64,000 nt of DNA from Streptomyces xanthochromogenes (GTDB taxonomy: Bacteria; Actinomycetota; Actinomycetes; Streptomycetales; Streptomycetaceae), in assembly GCF_014650455.1 (NCBI RefSeq), contig NZ_BMUZ01000017.1, forward strand, positions 93,555-157,554, read 5' to 3'. The notes under the pieces were generated by a model, which did not search any database, was not told where the DNA came from, and saw nothing but the letters and a program-made list of their open reading frames with translations. The translations under genes and the position numbers were made by a program. Shown here piece after piece: positions 1-9,213 of the stretch; the stretch's first letter is position 1, and each line of letters begins with the position of its first letter.

Positions 1-67
1 TGGTCGGACGGCGGACGTCCGGCCGCTCAGTGGCGGGCCCGCGGCCGGACCCGCCGCTCGCGACGCG

Positions 68-1444
68 TCAGGAGGACGAGGTCGGCCGCTCCGGGGCGAG
101 TGAGTTGCCTGCGGGGATGCGGCCGCAGTCGGAGGGCGGAGTCTTGCCGGCGAAACGGTCGTTGAGCCAGCCCACCGCGGCGGGGGCCCAGGGTACGGCG
201 GCACCGACGTGGCTCAGCAGGTCGTACTGCTGGAACTTGATCGATTTGTTGCCGGTGCCGCAGTACTGGCGGGCCAGGGAGCGCACGTCGCCGGCGACCA
301 TGACTCCGTCGCCCGTTCCGATGCCGGGAAGATTGCTGAAGGTGCCCTCCAGCACACCGGCGTTGCCCTGCGCGATGAACCCGGGGACGGTCGGGGTCGG
401 GGCCGAGCCGAGGTTGAGCTTGTTGACCGCCTGGATGAACTCGGGCACGGAGTTCGGGTCCGCGTACTCCGGCTTCGCCAGCTTCTTCCACGTCAGACCG
501 GGATACTGAGCCAGGGCATTGGCGATCGAACCAGTCTCGAGCTTCTTGTAGACGTCCAGGCCGTAACTGCTCATATAGGGCTTGAGGTCGATGCCGTACG
601 AGCGGGAGGCGCCGATGAGAGCCATGGGGATGACCCCGGCCCATACAAGGCTGCCGTCCACGTACTTGAGGTTGTGCGCCGGGTCCACCAGCAGCCCTCC
701 CTCGGTGAAGCCCACCAGGTTGCGGTTGATTTCCGGCGCGTAGCTCGGCGCGAGGGTGGCTGCCCATTGGGTGGCGATGGCGCCGCCCGAATAACCGATC
801 AGGCCGAACCGGGTGGCGGCGTTCATGCCGGTCGCCGGGGACCTGCCGACGGCCCGGAGCGAGTCGAGGGTCGTCGTGCCGTACTCCGGACCGGCCGCGA
901 AGTCGGCGGTCTGCCCCTCGGTGTCCGGTACCACGACGTCGTAGCCCTGCAGCAGGAACGGCACCAGTACGAGAGATTCGGCGTTGGGGATGACACCGCC
1001 GAGGCTGACGTCACCCGCGATCGCCCTGGACGGGCTGTCCGCGGGGTTGAGGGAGTCGTACGCCGACTGGTACGACACCGCCTTGCTGCCGTCGCCGCCG
1101 GGACTGCGCACGACCGAGGTCACACCGGCCGAGGGGCGGCCCTGGGCGTCGGTGGTGCGGTAGAGCAGCTGGATCGCTTTGACCGGTGTCGGGATGCCGA
1201 GGACGTGGTACTGCAGGATTCGCGTCTTCAGGACCGTGCCGGGGGCGAACGACGACAGTGGCTCGCTGCCGTCGTAGACGTAGAACGAATCGTTCGCCGC
1301 GGCTCTTGCCGAGGTTGCGCCGGATGGGGCAGTCGGAGCGGACTGGGCAGCCGGTGCAGCCACCGCGGTTGCCGCCGACGCGGCGGTGACGGTCAGGGCC
1401 GTGACGACTGCGGTTGCCATGTGCCGTAGCGCGGCTGCGTGCAT
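68..1444 (-). CDS. Secretory lipase (LIP family), exported
   Basis: A 458-residue protein with an Ala-rich N-terminal signal peptide (cleavage probably near residue 30). The mature part is an alpha/beta hydrolase of the secretory triacylglycerol lipase type. The nucleophile elbow GYSGG is visible near residue 218, and a late Asp/His pair is expected; DLLSHVG near residue 412 is a candidate for the His. Length fits the family. Such enzymes are exported and hydrolyse lipids or esters outside the cell. The gene stands alone, reading towards the left window edge. Two TTAC/GTAA inverted repeats lie 50-90 bases upstream of its start and could be operators. Substrate cannot be told from the sequence. 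Confidence 0.85.
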   Translation of the reverse strand: MHAAALRHMATAVVTALTVTAASAATAVAAPAAQSAPTAPSGATSARAAANDSFYVYDGSEPLSSFAPGTVLKTRILQYHVLGIPTPVKAIQLLYRTTDAQGRPSAGVTSVVRSPGGDGSKAVSYQSAYDSLNPADSPSRAIAGDVSLGGVIPNAESLVLVPFLLQGYDVVVPDTEGQTADFAAGPEYGTTTLDSLRAVGRSPATGMNAATRFGLIGYSGGAIATQWAATLAPSYAPEINRNLVGFTEGGLLVDPAHNLKYVDGSLVWAGVIPMALIGASRSYGIDLKPYMSSYGLDVYKKLETGSIANALAQYPGLTWKKLAKPEYADPNSVPEFIQAVNKLNLGSAPTPTVPGFIAQGNAGVLEGTFSNLPGIGTGDGVMVAGDVRSLARQYCGTGNKSIKFQQYDLLSHVGAAVPWAPAAVGWLNDRFAGKTPPSDCGRIPAGNSLAPERPTSSS

Positions 1445-1495
1445 GACGGACTCCCTCGGCTCGCTGGGTGGATCACAGGGGCGGAAGATACGTGG

Positions 1496-1536
1496 GGTTA
1501 CTGGAGGTAACCGGACTGCAAGTTACCAAGAGGTAA
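1496..1536. promoter_or_regulatory. Two tandem TTAC/GTAA inverted repeats upstream of the lipase
   Basis: GGTTAC-5 nt-GTAACC lies at 1496-1512 and TTACC-AAGA-GGTAA at 1523-1536. They are about 25 bases apart and 50-90 bases upstream of the lipase start. The form suits a TetR- or MarR-type repressor. No regulator gene is adjacent, so the controlling protein is unknown. Confidence 0.45.
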
Positions 1537-2146
1537 GTCTGTTGGACAGAGACCGGACAGAATTTTGTGACGCGAAGGGGAAGGGGTTCGCCTTCGTCCG
1601 CACCCCTCCGGCGGAGCCGTCACGCCCCGGGCAGTGCCACCGGTAGTCGGCGGATGCCGCCCCAACTCGCGCCAGGGGACGCCCGAACCGGCGGCTGCGC
1701 CCGGCGGGGTTCCCGGCAGCCCAGGAGGTCCAGCCGGATCGGAGTGGCCCGCCCGCACAAACAACGACGGGCCCTGCGGCGGGTCAACAGGGCTGACGCG
1801 CCGTCCGAGTCTCGTCGGCGTTCCGGATCACGCCCACCACCCGTGGAGGACGTCCCGCGAGGCGGGTGCGCCGCCGTGCGCCCGCGGGCAAGGGAACGTC
1901 TGCGTGCGCGGCCTTGCCGCCTCGTGCTGTCGGCCCGGGCGGGACGGACACAGGCGACGGTCAGGCCCTGCGACGGGACCCACAGCCGCACAGGCCCGCC
2001 GCTGTCTCCGGTCTTTGCCCCGCGCAACACAGGCACGCACCCGCCGACGTGGGACCGTCCCGCTGCCGTGCCGCTGCCCCGCTGGAATGCGGCCGTCCGG
2101 GTCTACCGGTATGAATGAGACAGGACATCCATGATCGGAGTGACGC
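1537..2146. other. Intergenic stretch with no supported gene
   Basis: All long open frames here are Arg/Pro/Gly-rich, lack ribosome binding sites and overlap one another on both strands, as expected for non-coding high-GC DNA. I see no RNA gene or repeat. Promoters for the flanking genes must lie at its ends. Confidence 0.5.
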
Positions 2147-2536
2147 ATGGACGACTATCCCCTGCTCAACCTGTTCTGGACGATGCTGTGGCTCTTCCTG
2201 TGGGTCATGTGGTTCTTCCTGCTGTTCAAGGTGGTCACGGACATCTTCCGGGACCATGGCCTCGGCGGCTGGGCGAAGGCTGGGTGGCTCGTGCTGGTGC
2301 TCGTACTGCCCTACCTCGGCGTCCTGGTGTATCTCATCGCGCGCGGGAAGAGCATGAGCGCGAGGGATGCGAAGCACGCCAAGGAGCACGAGGAAGCCGT
2401 CCGTCAGTACATCCAGAAAACGGCGGGGTCCGGAAGCAACTCGGTGGACGACCTGAGCAAGCTCGCTGAGCTCAAGGACAAGGGCCACATCACTCCGGAG
2501 GAATTCCAGCGCGCCAAGACCAAGCTGCTGGCCTGA
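2147..2536 (+). CDS. Small membrane protein with PLDc_N-like and SHOCT domains
   Basis: A 129-residue protein. Residues about 5-65 form two hydrophobic helices (first around 8-28, second around 44-62), like the membrane-anchoring PLD nuclease N-terminal domain. Residues about 97-128 form a short amphipathic SHOCT domain with the typical DLSKLAELKDKGHITPEEF segment. SHOCT domains are short modules thought to mediate oligomerisation. GGAG lies 7 nt before the ATG. The gene is monocistronic and followed by a strong terminator at 2724-2760. Role unknown; a membrane or envelope stress function is a guess. Confidence 0.85.
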   Translation: MDDYPLLNLFWTMLWLFLWVMWFFLLFKVVTDIFRDHGLGGWAKAGWLVLVLVLPYLGVLVYLIARGKSMSARDAKHAKEHEEAVRQYIQKTAGSGSNSVDDLSKLAELKDKGHITPEEFQRAKTKLLA

Positions 2537-2723
2537 CACCCGACACACACCCGGGTGCCTACCTGGGTACCGGCTCGCCCTCCCCCACCGCGGTACGCGG
2601 TGTCGTGGAGCACGAGGACAACGGGCGCCTTGTCAGTACGCCGTCGCCCTGGGGATGCACAAGCCAACACCCCATGTACTGGACGTGACAAGGAAGTTGG
2701 TCCGAAAACAGCCGGAGCGACGA

Positions 2724-2760
2724 CAGCGCGGGCGCCACCCTGAAGGGGGCGCCCGCGCTG
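2724..2760. terminator. Strong hairpin terminator
   Basis: A 13-bp perfect inverted repeat (2724-2736 with 2748-2760) with an 11-nt loop. It sits between the convergent SHOCT gene and the triple-repeat secreted protein, so it may serve both. There is no U-tract, as is common in Streptomyces. The rest of 2537-2828 shows no gene. Confidence 0.8.
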
Positions 2761-2828
2761 CGTTGCCGCGCGTGCCGCCGCACTGGACCGGACGCTACGT
2801 CAGGTCGAGCACTGCGTCATGGCCGGTG

Positions 2829-3323
2829 TCAGGCGCGGATGGTCAGCCACGCGCCGAGACCGCTGCATCCACGTGCGTCGTACGTGGTACTGCGGTAGCC
2901 CGCCGGGATGGGCGAGTACGGGCAGGTCCAGATGCCGTTGCGCACCAGTTGGTGGTACCAGCCGCCCACCCCGCTGCAGCCGTTGCGGTCGTAGTTGGTG
3001 ATGACGTAGCCCGACACGATCGGCGACCCCGAGCAGGTCCATATCCCGTCACGAACGGGCTGCTGCAGCCAGGCACCCGCGCCGTTGCATCCGCTGCTGT
3101 TGAACATGGTGATGACGTAACCGGGCGGGACAGCCACCCCGGGGCAGGTCCATCCCCCCACCGCGGCAATCCGCGCGCTACTGTCCACGGCCCCGGCCGT
3201 GCCGGCGCCCACACCGGTGAACACCGCCGCGAGCAACGCGACTACCCCTGCCAGCGCCGCCATCCTGCCGCGGAACAGCGCTGACACGGAACGGCTCCAT
3301 CTGTGACCGACTTGGCCCATCAC
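2829..3323 (-). CDS. Secreted small protein made of three Cys-Trp repeats
   Basis: A 164-residue protein with a signal peptide (hydrophobic about 22-42, cleavage near AGA-VD). The mature part is three tandem copies of a 35-38 residue unit: WTC-x6-7-GY-x2-T-x-(F/Y)-x3-GC-x-G-x-G-x-W. Each unit has exactly two cysteines, so one disulfide per unit is likely. The start may be GTG 3323 or ATG 3320; GAGAGGA lies upstream. The repeat resembles short extracellular domains of Streptomyces secreted proteins, but I cannot name a family. It could bind a surface or carbohydrate; function unknown. Confidence 0.75.
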   Translation of the reverse strand: MMGQVGHRWSRSVSALFRGRMAALAGVVALLAAVFTGVGAGTAGAVDSSARIAAVGGWTCPGVAVPPGYVITMFNSSGCNGAGAWLQQPVRDGIWTCSGSPIVSGYVITNYDRNGCSGVGGWYHQLVRNGIWTCPYSPIPAGYRSTTYDARGCSGLGAWLTIRA

Positions 3324-3708
3324 TGCACACCAGTCCTCTCGGTTCGCTCAGTTGCCACACCAACCGGCCCAGCCCTCTGGACGGAGCCGGCCGACCGCCC
3401 CGTCATTCCAAGCGGGCGTCGAGGCTGAACCTAGATGCCAAGACCCCCGACCCGCCTCAAGCAGGTAGTGGCGGTGGTCCGGTTCGAGCCACTGGCAGCA
3501 CATGCCCCGGGCAATCCCATGGCTATCGACCTGCCGCCATCAAGGAAGACCGGCAAGGAAGCCCGGGCGCCTGCCCCGACGACGGCACCACTGCACCGGC
3601 CCGTCCGAACGACGACACCACAGGAGCAGACATCCTCCAGGGACAGTCACTCACCGAATTGCGAAGACCCACCCGGCAACACGCCAACTCCCGGCGTCCC
3701 GTTGCGTC
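3324..3708. other. Intergenic region, no gene seen
   Basis: The interval lies between the start of the triple-repeat secreted protein and the stop of the mycothiol-dependent enzyme, both on the minus strand. Open frames here are shadows with no ribosome binding site. It probably holds only the promoter of the leftward gene. Confidence 0.4.
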
Positions 3709-4509
3709 CTACTTCTTCTCTGGCTCCCAAGCGCGGAGCAGGTCGAGCAGACCTGCGTCTCCGTCAACGCGCAAGGAGTCGGCCTGGATCCGGTCGTACA
3801 GGTAGAGGACCAGTTCACTGGCCGTGCCGTGGACGGAGGCGCCGGCCGCGTCCGATTCCTCTGCACGCGCGGCGGTGGGCGCGGGGATGCGGGTGGTGCG
3901 TGCGCCGTCGCCGTCGACGGTGAGGCGCCAGGAGCGACCCTCGGCGGCGTGGAAGTCGAACGCCGTGGGCTTGTGCGCCCATGCACTCGGCGTTCCGCAG
4001 ACGGTGAAGAGGAACTCCTCCACGCCGTCGAGTGCCGGCTCGACCGGCAGCGGCTGCGGGGCTCCCCCGGCGAGCTGGGCGTCGCAGGTGTGCACGGCGG
4101 TCTCCTGGACCCGGTGCCGGGCGACCGCGCCGGAGGTCGGCGGTGACTGCGAGGCGGGCCACCACGTCCAGCAACCGCTCTCCGGTCCCGCCGCCCGCAA
4201 GGCGCCCAGCAGAAGCCGCGTCGACTCCTCCAGCCAGGCCAGCAGGGCCGCACGCTCCTGCGGCACTTCCAGCGCGGCGCGCGCGGCGACGGCCTCGGCC
4301 GGGGGAGCATCGGCAGACCCCGCGCCGACGATGGCGGCCCAGAAACGGTCTCCCCCACCCAGGTGCTTCACCAGATCGGACAGTGTCCACCCGGGGCAGC
4401 TCGGCACCTGTGCGTCAAGACCGGGCGCCGCGGCCACCACGGCACGGAAGGCGGTAGACCGCTCATCGATCAGGCGCAGCAGGTCGGAGAACTCATAATT
4501 CATTTCCAC
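3709..4509 (-). CDS. Maleylpyruvate isomerase family mycothiol-dependent enzyme
   Basis: A 266-residue protein of the DinB-like, mycothiol-dependent maleylpyruvate isomerase type. The N-terminal four-helix bundle carries the usual metal-binding histidines: one in the SDLVKHLGG segment near residue 49 and two in HRVQETAVHTCDAQ near residues 131-139. The C-terminal part (about 155-260) matches the small second domain of this family. Members use mycothiol as thiol cofactor for isomerisation or S-transfer; the exact substrate is not evident. The gene stands alone. The start at 4509 begins MEMNYEFSDLL; no strong ribosome binding site decides between the two nearby ATGs. Confidence 0.8.
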   Translation of the reverse strand: MEMNYEFSDLLRLIDERSTAFRAVVAAAPGLDAQVPSCPGWTLSDLVKHLGGGDRFWAAIVGAGSADAPPAEAVAARAALEVPQERAALLAWLEESTRLLLGALRAAGPESGCWTWWPASQSPPTSGAVARHRVQETAVHTCDAQLAGGAPQPLPVEPALDGVEEFLFTVCGTPSAWAHKPTAFDFHAAEGRSWRLTVDGDGARTTRIPAPTAARAEESDAAGASVHGTASELVLYLYDRIQADSLRVDGDAGLLDLLRAWEPEKK

Positions 4510-4956
4510 GCCGGATGTCTATCACCGTGCTCCGGGGATCGGACAGCGATTTTCGCGGTCACGCCGGTTGGCCCTTGCGGGCGCTCTCGCCTCCCACCGC
4601 TCCGGCGACAAGCTGCGTACTTCTGCGAGAAATGGAAGGCCTGGTTCCTCTCTCAGAGCCGTCCCCGGCTGGAACCGCCACGTACCGAACCAATCACGAC
4701 CGCCGCCCGGGCCGAGTCGGCACAGGAACCAGCACATCCCACACATGCCCGTGACATCACTCACAGGTATTTCACAGACAGTGGGGGCAACTTTCCTCAA
4801 TTGCCCGAATTCTACCCCTCAGAGCCAGTCCCGAGGTAGCCATATCTCCTATTCCTGTTGCTCATTGCCACTTACGATTCACGAACTGTCGCACCTGCGT
4901 GGAGCAATGCCGCCGAGCGACTCCCACTTTCTTTCAGACCCAGAAGAGGGCTGTTC
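4510..4956. other. Divergent promoter region, no gene seen
   Basis: The region lies between the mycothiol-dependent enzyme (minus) and the LAXTG surface protein (plus). It is less GC-rich than its surroundings in the right half (about 4750-4950), as expected for promoter DNA. An in-frame ATG at 4858 exists but gives a non-signal N-terminus, so I treat 4858-4956 as leader. Confidence 0.4.
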
Positions 4957-6240
4957 GTGCAGATCCGTCGAATTCTCGCTACAGCGGTCGTGGCCGCCGT
5001 TACCACTCCTGCCGCGATGCTGTCCGTCTCACCGGCGTTCGCCGACACCAACCCGGCCGCCCAGACCCAGAACAAGCCCTCCATCGCCGAGCTCGAACAG
5101 GCCGTCAAGGACGCTCAGAAGACCTACGACGACGCGGTCGTCACCGAGAAGGCGCTCGTCCAGTCGCTGCGCGATGTAGAGGACCCGAAGCATCCGCTCA
5201 ACGTGGCGTTCGCCGCCGCGGAGAAGGCGGCAGGCGCAGCGGCGGGCAAGAAGTCCGCCGCCGACCAGGCCGTGACCGACGCCAAGGCGAAGCTCGCCGC
5301 TGCCGTGAGCGACGAGGACAAGGCCGCCGCGCAGCAGGCCCTCACCGACGCCGAGGCCGCCGCCCAGACCGCCGCGGACGCGAAGACCACCGCCGACAAC
5401 AAGCTGGCCGACGCGGGCAAGGCGCGGGCCGACGTCGAGGTGGAGATCTCCAAGAAGATCAACAAGGCGCAGAACACGATCAAGGACGCCCTCGCCAAGA
5501 AGACGGCCGCGGAGGCGGCTCTCGCCGACGCCAAGAAGGAGGCAGGAAAGGGGGACTGCGTTCCCACGGGCACGCTGACCGCCGCAGCCGTCGGACTTCC
5601 CTCCAAGATCGGCGCGGGAACGACGGTCGACTTCACCCTCCGCCTGAACAACAGCACGGGCCGGACCCTCGACCAGGTCGTCCCCACCGCCTACCCGCAC
5701 GCCACGGACAAGAGCGGCACCAAGAGCGTCGACCAGCTGCTGCACCTCCAGTGGTCCAACGGCACGGGCTGGCACGACATCGACTCCCAGCACCACGCCG
5801 GCGCGGTCAAGGCGCTCCGGACGGGTGCGCACGCGGACGTCAAGCTGCGCCTCACCCTCGACGCCTCGGCTCCGGTCGACGGTACGGGCGTCGTGTTCGT
5901 CAACGCCGACTACAAGAACAACGACGGGTCCTGCGGCGGGGTCCCGGACGCCGGCATGTATCCCTTCCAGATCACGGCGGTGGGCAGCAAGCCCTCCACC
6001 GATCCGGCCAAGCCGATCTCCACCCCGTCGACGCAGAACACCAAGTCCCCGGCACCCGCGGGAGCCAACGGCAGCACCGGCGGCTCCAACGGGACCACAA
6101 GCGACGCCAGCGGCTCGCTCGCCAAGACCGGCTCCTCCTCTGCGATGCCGCAGCTCGCCCTCGCGGGTGGTGCCGCGGTCGCGCTGGGTGCCGGCGCCGT
6201 GTACGTCGTGCGCCGCCGCAAGACGACCGACAACGCCTGA
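4957..6240 (+). CDS. Cell-wall anchored coiled-coil surface protein with LAXTG sorting signal
   Basis: A 427-residue protein from GTG 4957, chosen because it places a clean signal peptide (MQIRRILATAV to about ALA-like SPAFA) at the N-terminus and follows AGAGGG by 6 nt. Residues about 35-195 are an Ala/Lys/Asp-rich heptad region predicted to be a long coiled coil. About 200-345 is a beta-rich domain with two cysteines (KGDCVP and GSCGG). A Ser/Thr/Pro/Gly linker leads to LAKTG, a hydrophobic helix and a VRRRK tail. In Streptomyces, LAXTG is the class E sortase signal that anchors proteins such as long chaplins to peptidoglycan. It is probably a surface stalk or adhesin; the ligand is unknown. 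Confidence 0.88.
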   Translation: MQIRRILATAVVAAVTTPAAMLSVSPAFADTNPAAQTQNKPSIAELEQAVKDAQKTYDDAVVTEKALVQSLRDVEDPKHPLNVAFAAAEKAAGAAAGKKSAADQAVTDAKAKLAAAVSDEDKAAAQQALTDAEAAAQTAADAKTTADNKLADAGKARADVEVEISKKINKAQNTIKDALAKKTAAEAALADAKKEAGKGDCVPTGTLTAAAVGLPSKIGAGTTVDFTLRLNNSTGRTLDQVVPTAYPHATDKSGTKSVDQLLHLQWSNGTGWHDIDSQHHAGAVKALRTGAHADVKLRLTLDASAPVDGTGVVFVNADYKNNDGSCGGVPDAGMYPFQITAVGSKPSTDPAKPISTPSTQNTKSPAPAGANGSTGGSNGTTSDASGSLAKTGSSSAMPQLALAGGAAVALGAGAVYVVRRRKTTDNA

Positions 6241-6257
6241 CGGAACCCCTGAGTCAC

Positions 6258-6294
6258 CCGGGGCTCTCCCGCCACGTCGGCGGGACAGCCCCGG
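6258..6294. terminator. Two-tier hairpin terminator after the LAXTG gene
   Basis: An outer stem CCGGGGCT/AGCCCCGG and an inner stem CCCGCC/GGCGGG are separated by a 2-nt internal loop, with a 5-nt apical loop. It begins 18 bases after the stop codon. From here to 6645 I see no further gene. Confidence 0.85.
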
Positions 6295-6645
6295 CACGGC
6301 TGTTGAGGGGCTGCCCCACAGGCCGTTCAGCGGGCCGGGGCCGCCGTCGGGGCGGAGCCGACCGGCCGACGTGGGCCATGACCCGCTCCGTTCATCACCA
6401 CCCGACGGAAGGCCGCCCGGCGCCCCGTTGCGGCGCTGCCGAGAGGACGACGCGAGCGGCCGAGGGCAGGCGACTGCCGACCGAGCGGCGTGGTCCTGAC
6501 GGTTTCGGCGGCGGCTGAGCGAGCGCGCACGGTCTTCGGCCGGTCAGTGCCCGTCGATTGCGCCGGTTGAGCGCATTGGGCGAATTCCGGGTGGCCGGAC
6601 GCCGTCAACAGCATCCGCGAGCCTGGGGCACGCTATTCCTGTCCG

Positions 6646-7422
6646 GTGACCAAGCCAGCACCTCGTACAGCCGATATTCCGCCGCCTACGACCACCCTGC
6701 CCTGCAAGCCCAAGGCCGGTTTCCCGCCCCGTACTCCCTTCGTCCTCGCTGTGGCCGGCGCCGTCCTCACGTGCTGTCTGAGCGCCTCGGCCGCCGTACC
6801 GCCACCGGTGGCCGCGCCCGCGCTGGACGCGAGCGTAACGGCCGTCCCGACCGCCAAGCTCGGCCGCAGCTGGCACACGGGCTGCCCGGTCCCGCCGTCC
6901 GGACTCCGGTTGATCCGGATGAACCACTGGGGTTTCGACGGCAAGGTCCACCCGGGCGAACTCGTCGTCGGGCAGCGGGCGGTGGCCCCGCTCCTCCAGG
7001 TCTTCGGGCGAGCCTTCCAAGCGCACTTCCCGATCCGGCAGATGAGGGTGATGGCGGAGTTCGACGGCGACGACGTGGCAGCGATGGCCGCCGACAACAC
7101 GTCCGCCTTCAACTGCCGCTCCGTCACCGGAGATCCCGGCGAGGTCTCCCAGCACTCCTACGGCGACGCCGTGGACATCAACACGCTGGAGAACCCCTAC
7201 GTGGATGTGAACGAGGTCGTGTACCCATCGGCCGGTGCCGTCTTCCTCGACCGGAACAGACACGACCAAGGCATGATCCACCAAGGTGATGCGATCAGTA
7301 CGGCCATGCGCGAGGTCGGCTGGCAATGGGGCGGACGCTGGTCCCCGCCCGACTACCAGCACTTCTCGGCCAACGGCCGTGCGATCGCGGCCGGACCAGC
7401 CGGACTCAAGTCCGTTCACTAA
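6646..7422 (+). CDS. Exported M15-family peptidase (D-alanyl-D-alanine carboxypeptidase-like)
   Basis: A 258-residue protein. An N-terminal hydrophobic stretch (about 30-55) looks like a signal peptide or anchor. The catalytic domain (about 95-245) carries the M15 zinc motif SQHSYGDAVDIN (His and Asp ligands near residues 169 and 175) and the late DYQHFS histidine near 243. M15 enzymes cleave peptidoglycan stem peptides. The GTG start at 6646 has no clear ribosome binding site, so the mRNA may be leaderless or the start may lie downstream. The gene stands alone between a terminator and a convergent MFS gene. Confidence 0.82.
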   Translation: MTKPAPRTADIPPPTTTLPCKPKAGFPPRTPFVLAVAGAVLTCCLSASAAVPPPVAAPALDASVTAVPTAKLGRSWHTGCPVPPSGLRLIRMNHWGFDGKVHPGELVVGQRAVAPLLQVFGRAFQAHFPIRQMRVMAEFDGDDVAAMAADNTSAFNCRSVTGDPGEVSQHSYGDAVDINTLENPYVDVNEVVYPSAGAVFLDRNRHDQGMIHQGDAISTAMREVGWQWGGRWSPPDYQHFSANGRAIAAGPAGLKSVH

Positions 7423-7554
7423 CCCGCTTTCCCCCTTGGACAGTTGGGGCGACACGACGGGACGGCTCGCCTGCACCGCGCCGGGAGGCGTCGGCCTGAC
7501 TCCCGTGTCACCCCGGTCGCCGAGCGGCGGCCTTGAGGGGGTGGGGCAGCAGGC

Positions 7555-9213
7555 TCACGCGCCCGGGCCGGTAGCCGGCTGGTGCTCGCCCCGCGGAGCA
7601 GCGGAGCGGTCGAGCTCGTCCGTGGGGCGCTCCACGGCATCCGGGGCTCCCCTGCCTCCGGGGTGGCGGAGGGAGACGAGGAACGCGATGCCGAGCGCGA
7701 TGGCCATGCCGTAGAAGACCCACTGGTTGGCCTGGGCGAAGTCCATCCGCACGCTCGACATGGCATCACGCGTGGCGGTGGCCGCCTGCCCGGTGCCGGT
7801 CGGGGCACGGGCGTCACCGTTGCCCGTCACCGCCTCGGCGATTTCCTTGGCGACTTGGTGCGCCGTGTTCGACGGCTGGCCACGGGACGTGAGCGTCGAG
7901 ACGACGTTCTCGGTCGTCCGGTGGGTGAGAAGCGTGCCGAAGACGGCGAGGCCCACACTCGCGGCGTAGTTGCGTACGGTCTGCGTGATGCCGGTGACCT
8001 CGCCGTAGGAGGCTCCGATGGCCCGGTTGACCGCGTCGGTGGAGGCGGGCGCGAGGATGAAGCCGATGCCCGCACCGGCGAGGGCGACGTAGGGCCACTG
8101 GTCGTGCATCGACAGGTGGGTGAGCTTGCCCGCCCACAGGGCGAAGCCGACGGCGCCCAGAATGGTGCCGATCTTCATGGCCGGCCGGGCCCCTTGCTTG
8201 TCCAGCATGCGGCCGCCCCACTGGGAGGCGATCGCGAAGCCCGCGAAGAAGTACAGCAGGTACAGCGCCGCTTGGTTGGGCGAGGCGCTGAGCGAGACCT
8301 GGGCGTAGACCGAGGCGAAGAAGAAGACCGGGACGAAGGCCAGCATGGCGAAGAACAGCACCAGGGCGTCCACGGTGAACGCCTTGTCGCGGAACACCGC
8401 CAGGTTGACCAGCGGAGACCGCTTGCCCCTTTCGAAACGCCAGAACAGGCCCAGTATCAGCAGGCCGCCGACGATGCAGCCCCACGTCGCCGCGCTGTCC
8501 CAGCCCCAGGATGCGGCCTGCTGGAAGCCGAGCACGCTCAGCCCCATGCCGGCCGCGATGAGAACGGCGCCGATGCCGTCCAGCGTTTCGTCGCGTCGCC
8601 GATCAGGGATGCGGGCCAGTGCGGTCAGGACGAGGGCCACGATGGCGACGGGCACGTTCACCCAGAAGATCGCCCGCCAGGTCCAGCCGGTGAGCCAGCC
8701 GCCCAGCAGCGGGCCGATGGCCGTCAGCGCACCGGACAGACCGAAGAAGAGCGCCAGTGCCCGACCACGCCTCTCCACCGGGAACACTGCGACCACCACG
8801 GCCAGCGCCGCTGGAAACAACAGTGCTGCGCCCAGCCCCTGTGTCGCGCGGAAGACGATCAGCCAGGTCTGGGCGAAGTCCCCCTTGGGGACGCAGCCGC
8901 AGAGCACGGACGAGATGACGAACACCAGCGTGCCGATGATGACGATCCGGCGTGGCCCGAAGAGGTCCGCCAGCCGACCGCCCAGAGCGAAGAACGCCGC
9001 CAGCGACAGCAGGTAGGCGTTTACCACCCATTGCATCCCCGACGAGGACAGGCCCAGCTCGTTGACGATGTCAGGAGCCGCGATGGAGACGATCGTCTGG
9101 TCGATGAACGTCATCGAAACCGCGAACAGCATCGCCGCGAGGGCCAGTGTCTGGTTCGGGGTCCTGGGCGCCGGTTCGACGACTGCGCCCTGAGCCGAAT
9201 GAGAGCCACTCAC
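7555..9213 (-). CDS. MFS transporter, DHA2 (EmrB/QacA) family, 14 membrane segments
   Basis: About 552 residues from GTG 9213. The frame is open further upstream, but that stretch is polar and Arg-rich and does not look coding. The start of the first membrane helix (LALAAMLFAVSMTFIDQTIVSIAAP) is typical of DHA2 drug:H+ antiporters. So is motif C in segment 5 (GLSGALTAIGPLLGGWLTG). About 14 hydrophobic segments can be counted. The last about 100 residues are a soluble tail rich in Ala and Thr. It is likely a multidrug or metabolite exporter. No adjacent TetR or MarR gene was found, which is unusual for this class. Confidence 0.85.
   Translation of the reverse strand: MSGSHSAQGAVVEPAPRTPNQTLALAAMLFAVSMTFIDQTIVSIAAPDIVNELGLSSSGMQWVVNAYLLSLAAFFALGGRLADLFGPRRIVIIGTLVFVISSVLCGCVPKGDFAQTWLIVFRATQGLGAALLFPAALAVVVAVFPVERRGRALALFFGLSGALTAIGPLLGGWLTGWTWRAIFWVNVPVAIVALVLTALARIPDRRRDETLDGIGAVLIAAGMGLSVLGFQQAASWGWDSAATWGCIVGGLLILGLFWRFERGKRSPLVNLAVFRDKAFTVDALVLFFAMLAFVPVFFFASVYAQVSLSASPNQAALYLLYFFAGFAIASQWGGRMLDKQGARPAMKIGTILGAVGFALWAGKLTHLSMHDQWPYVALAGAGIGFILAPASTDAVNRAIGASYGEVTGITQTVRNYAASVGLAVFGTLLTHRTTENVVSTLTSRGQPSNTAHQVAKEIAEAVTGNGDARAPTGTGQAATATRDAMSSVRMDFAQANQWVFYGMAIALGIAFLVSLRHPGGRGAPDAVERPTDELDRSAAPRGEHQPATGPGA

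Noticed and set aside
1498..2140. Several overlapping ORFs of 80-190 codons on both strands
   Set aside because: They are Arg/Pro/Gly-rich, mutually overlapping and without ribosome binding sites or domain-like patterns; high GC alone keeps all frames open.
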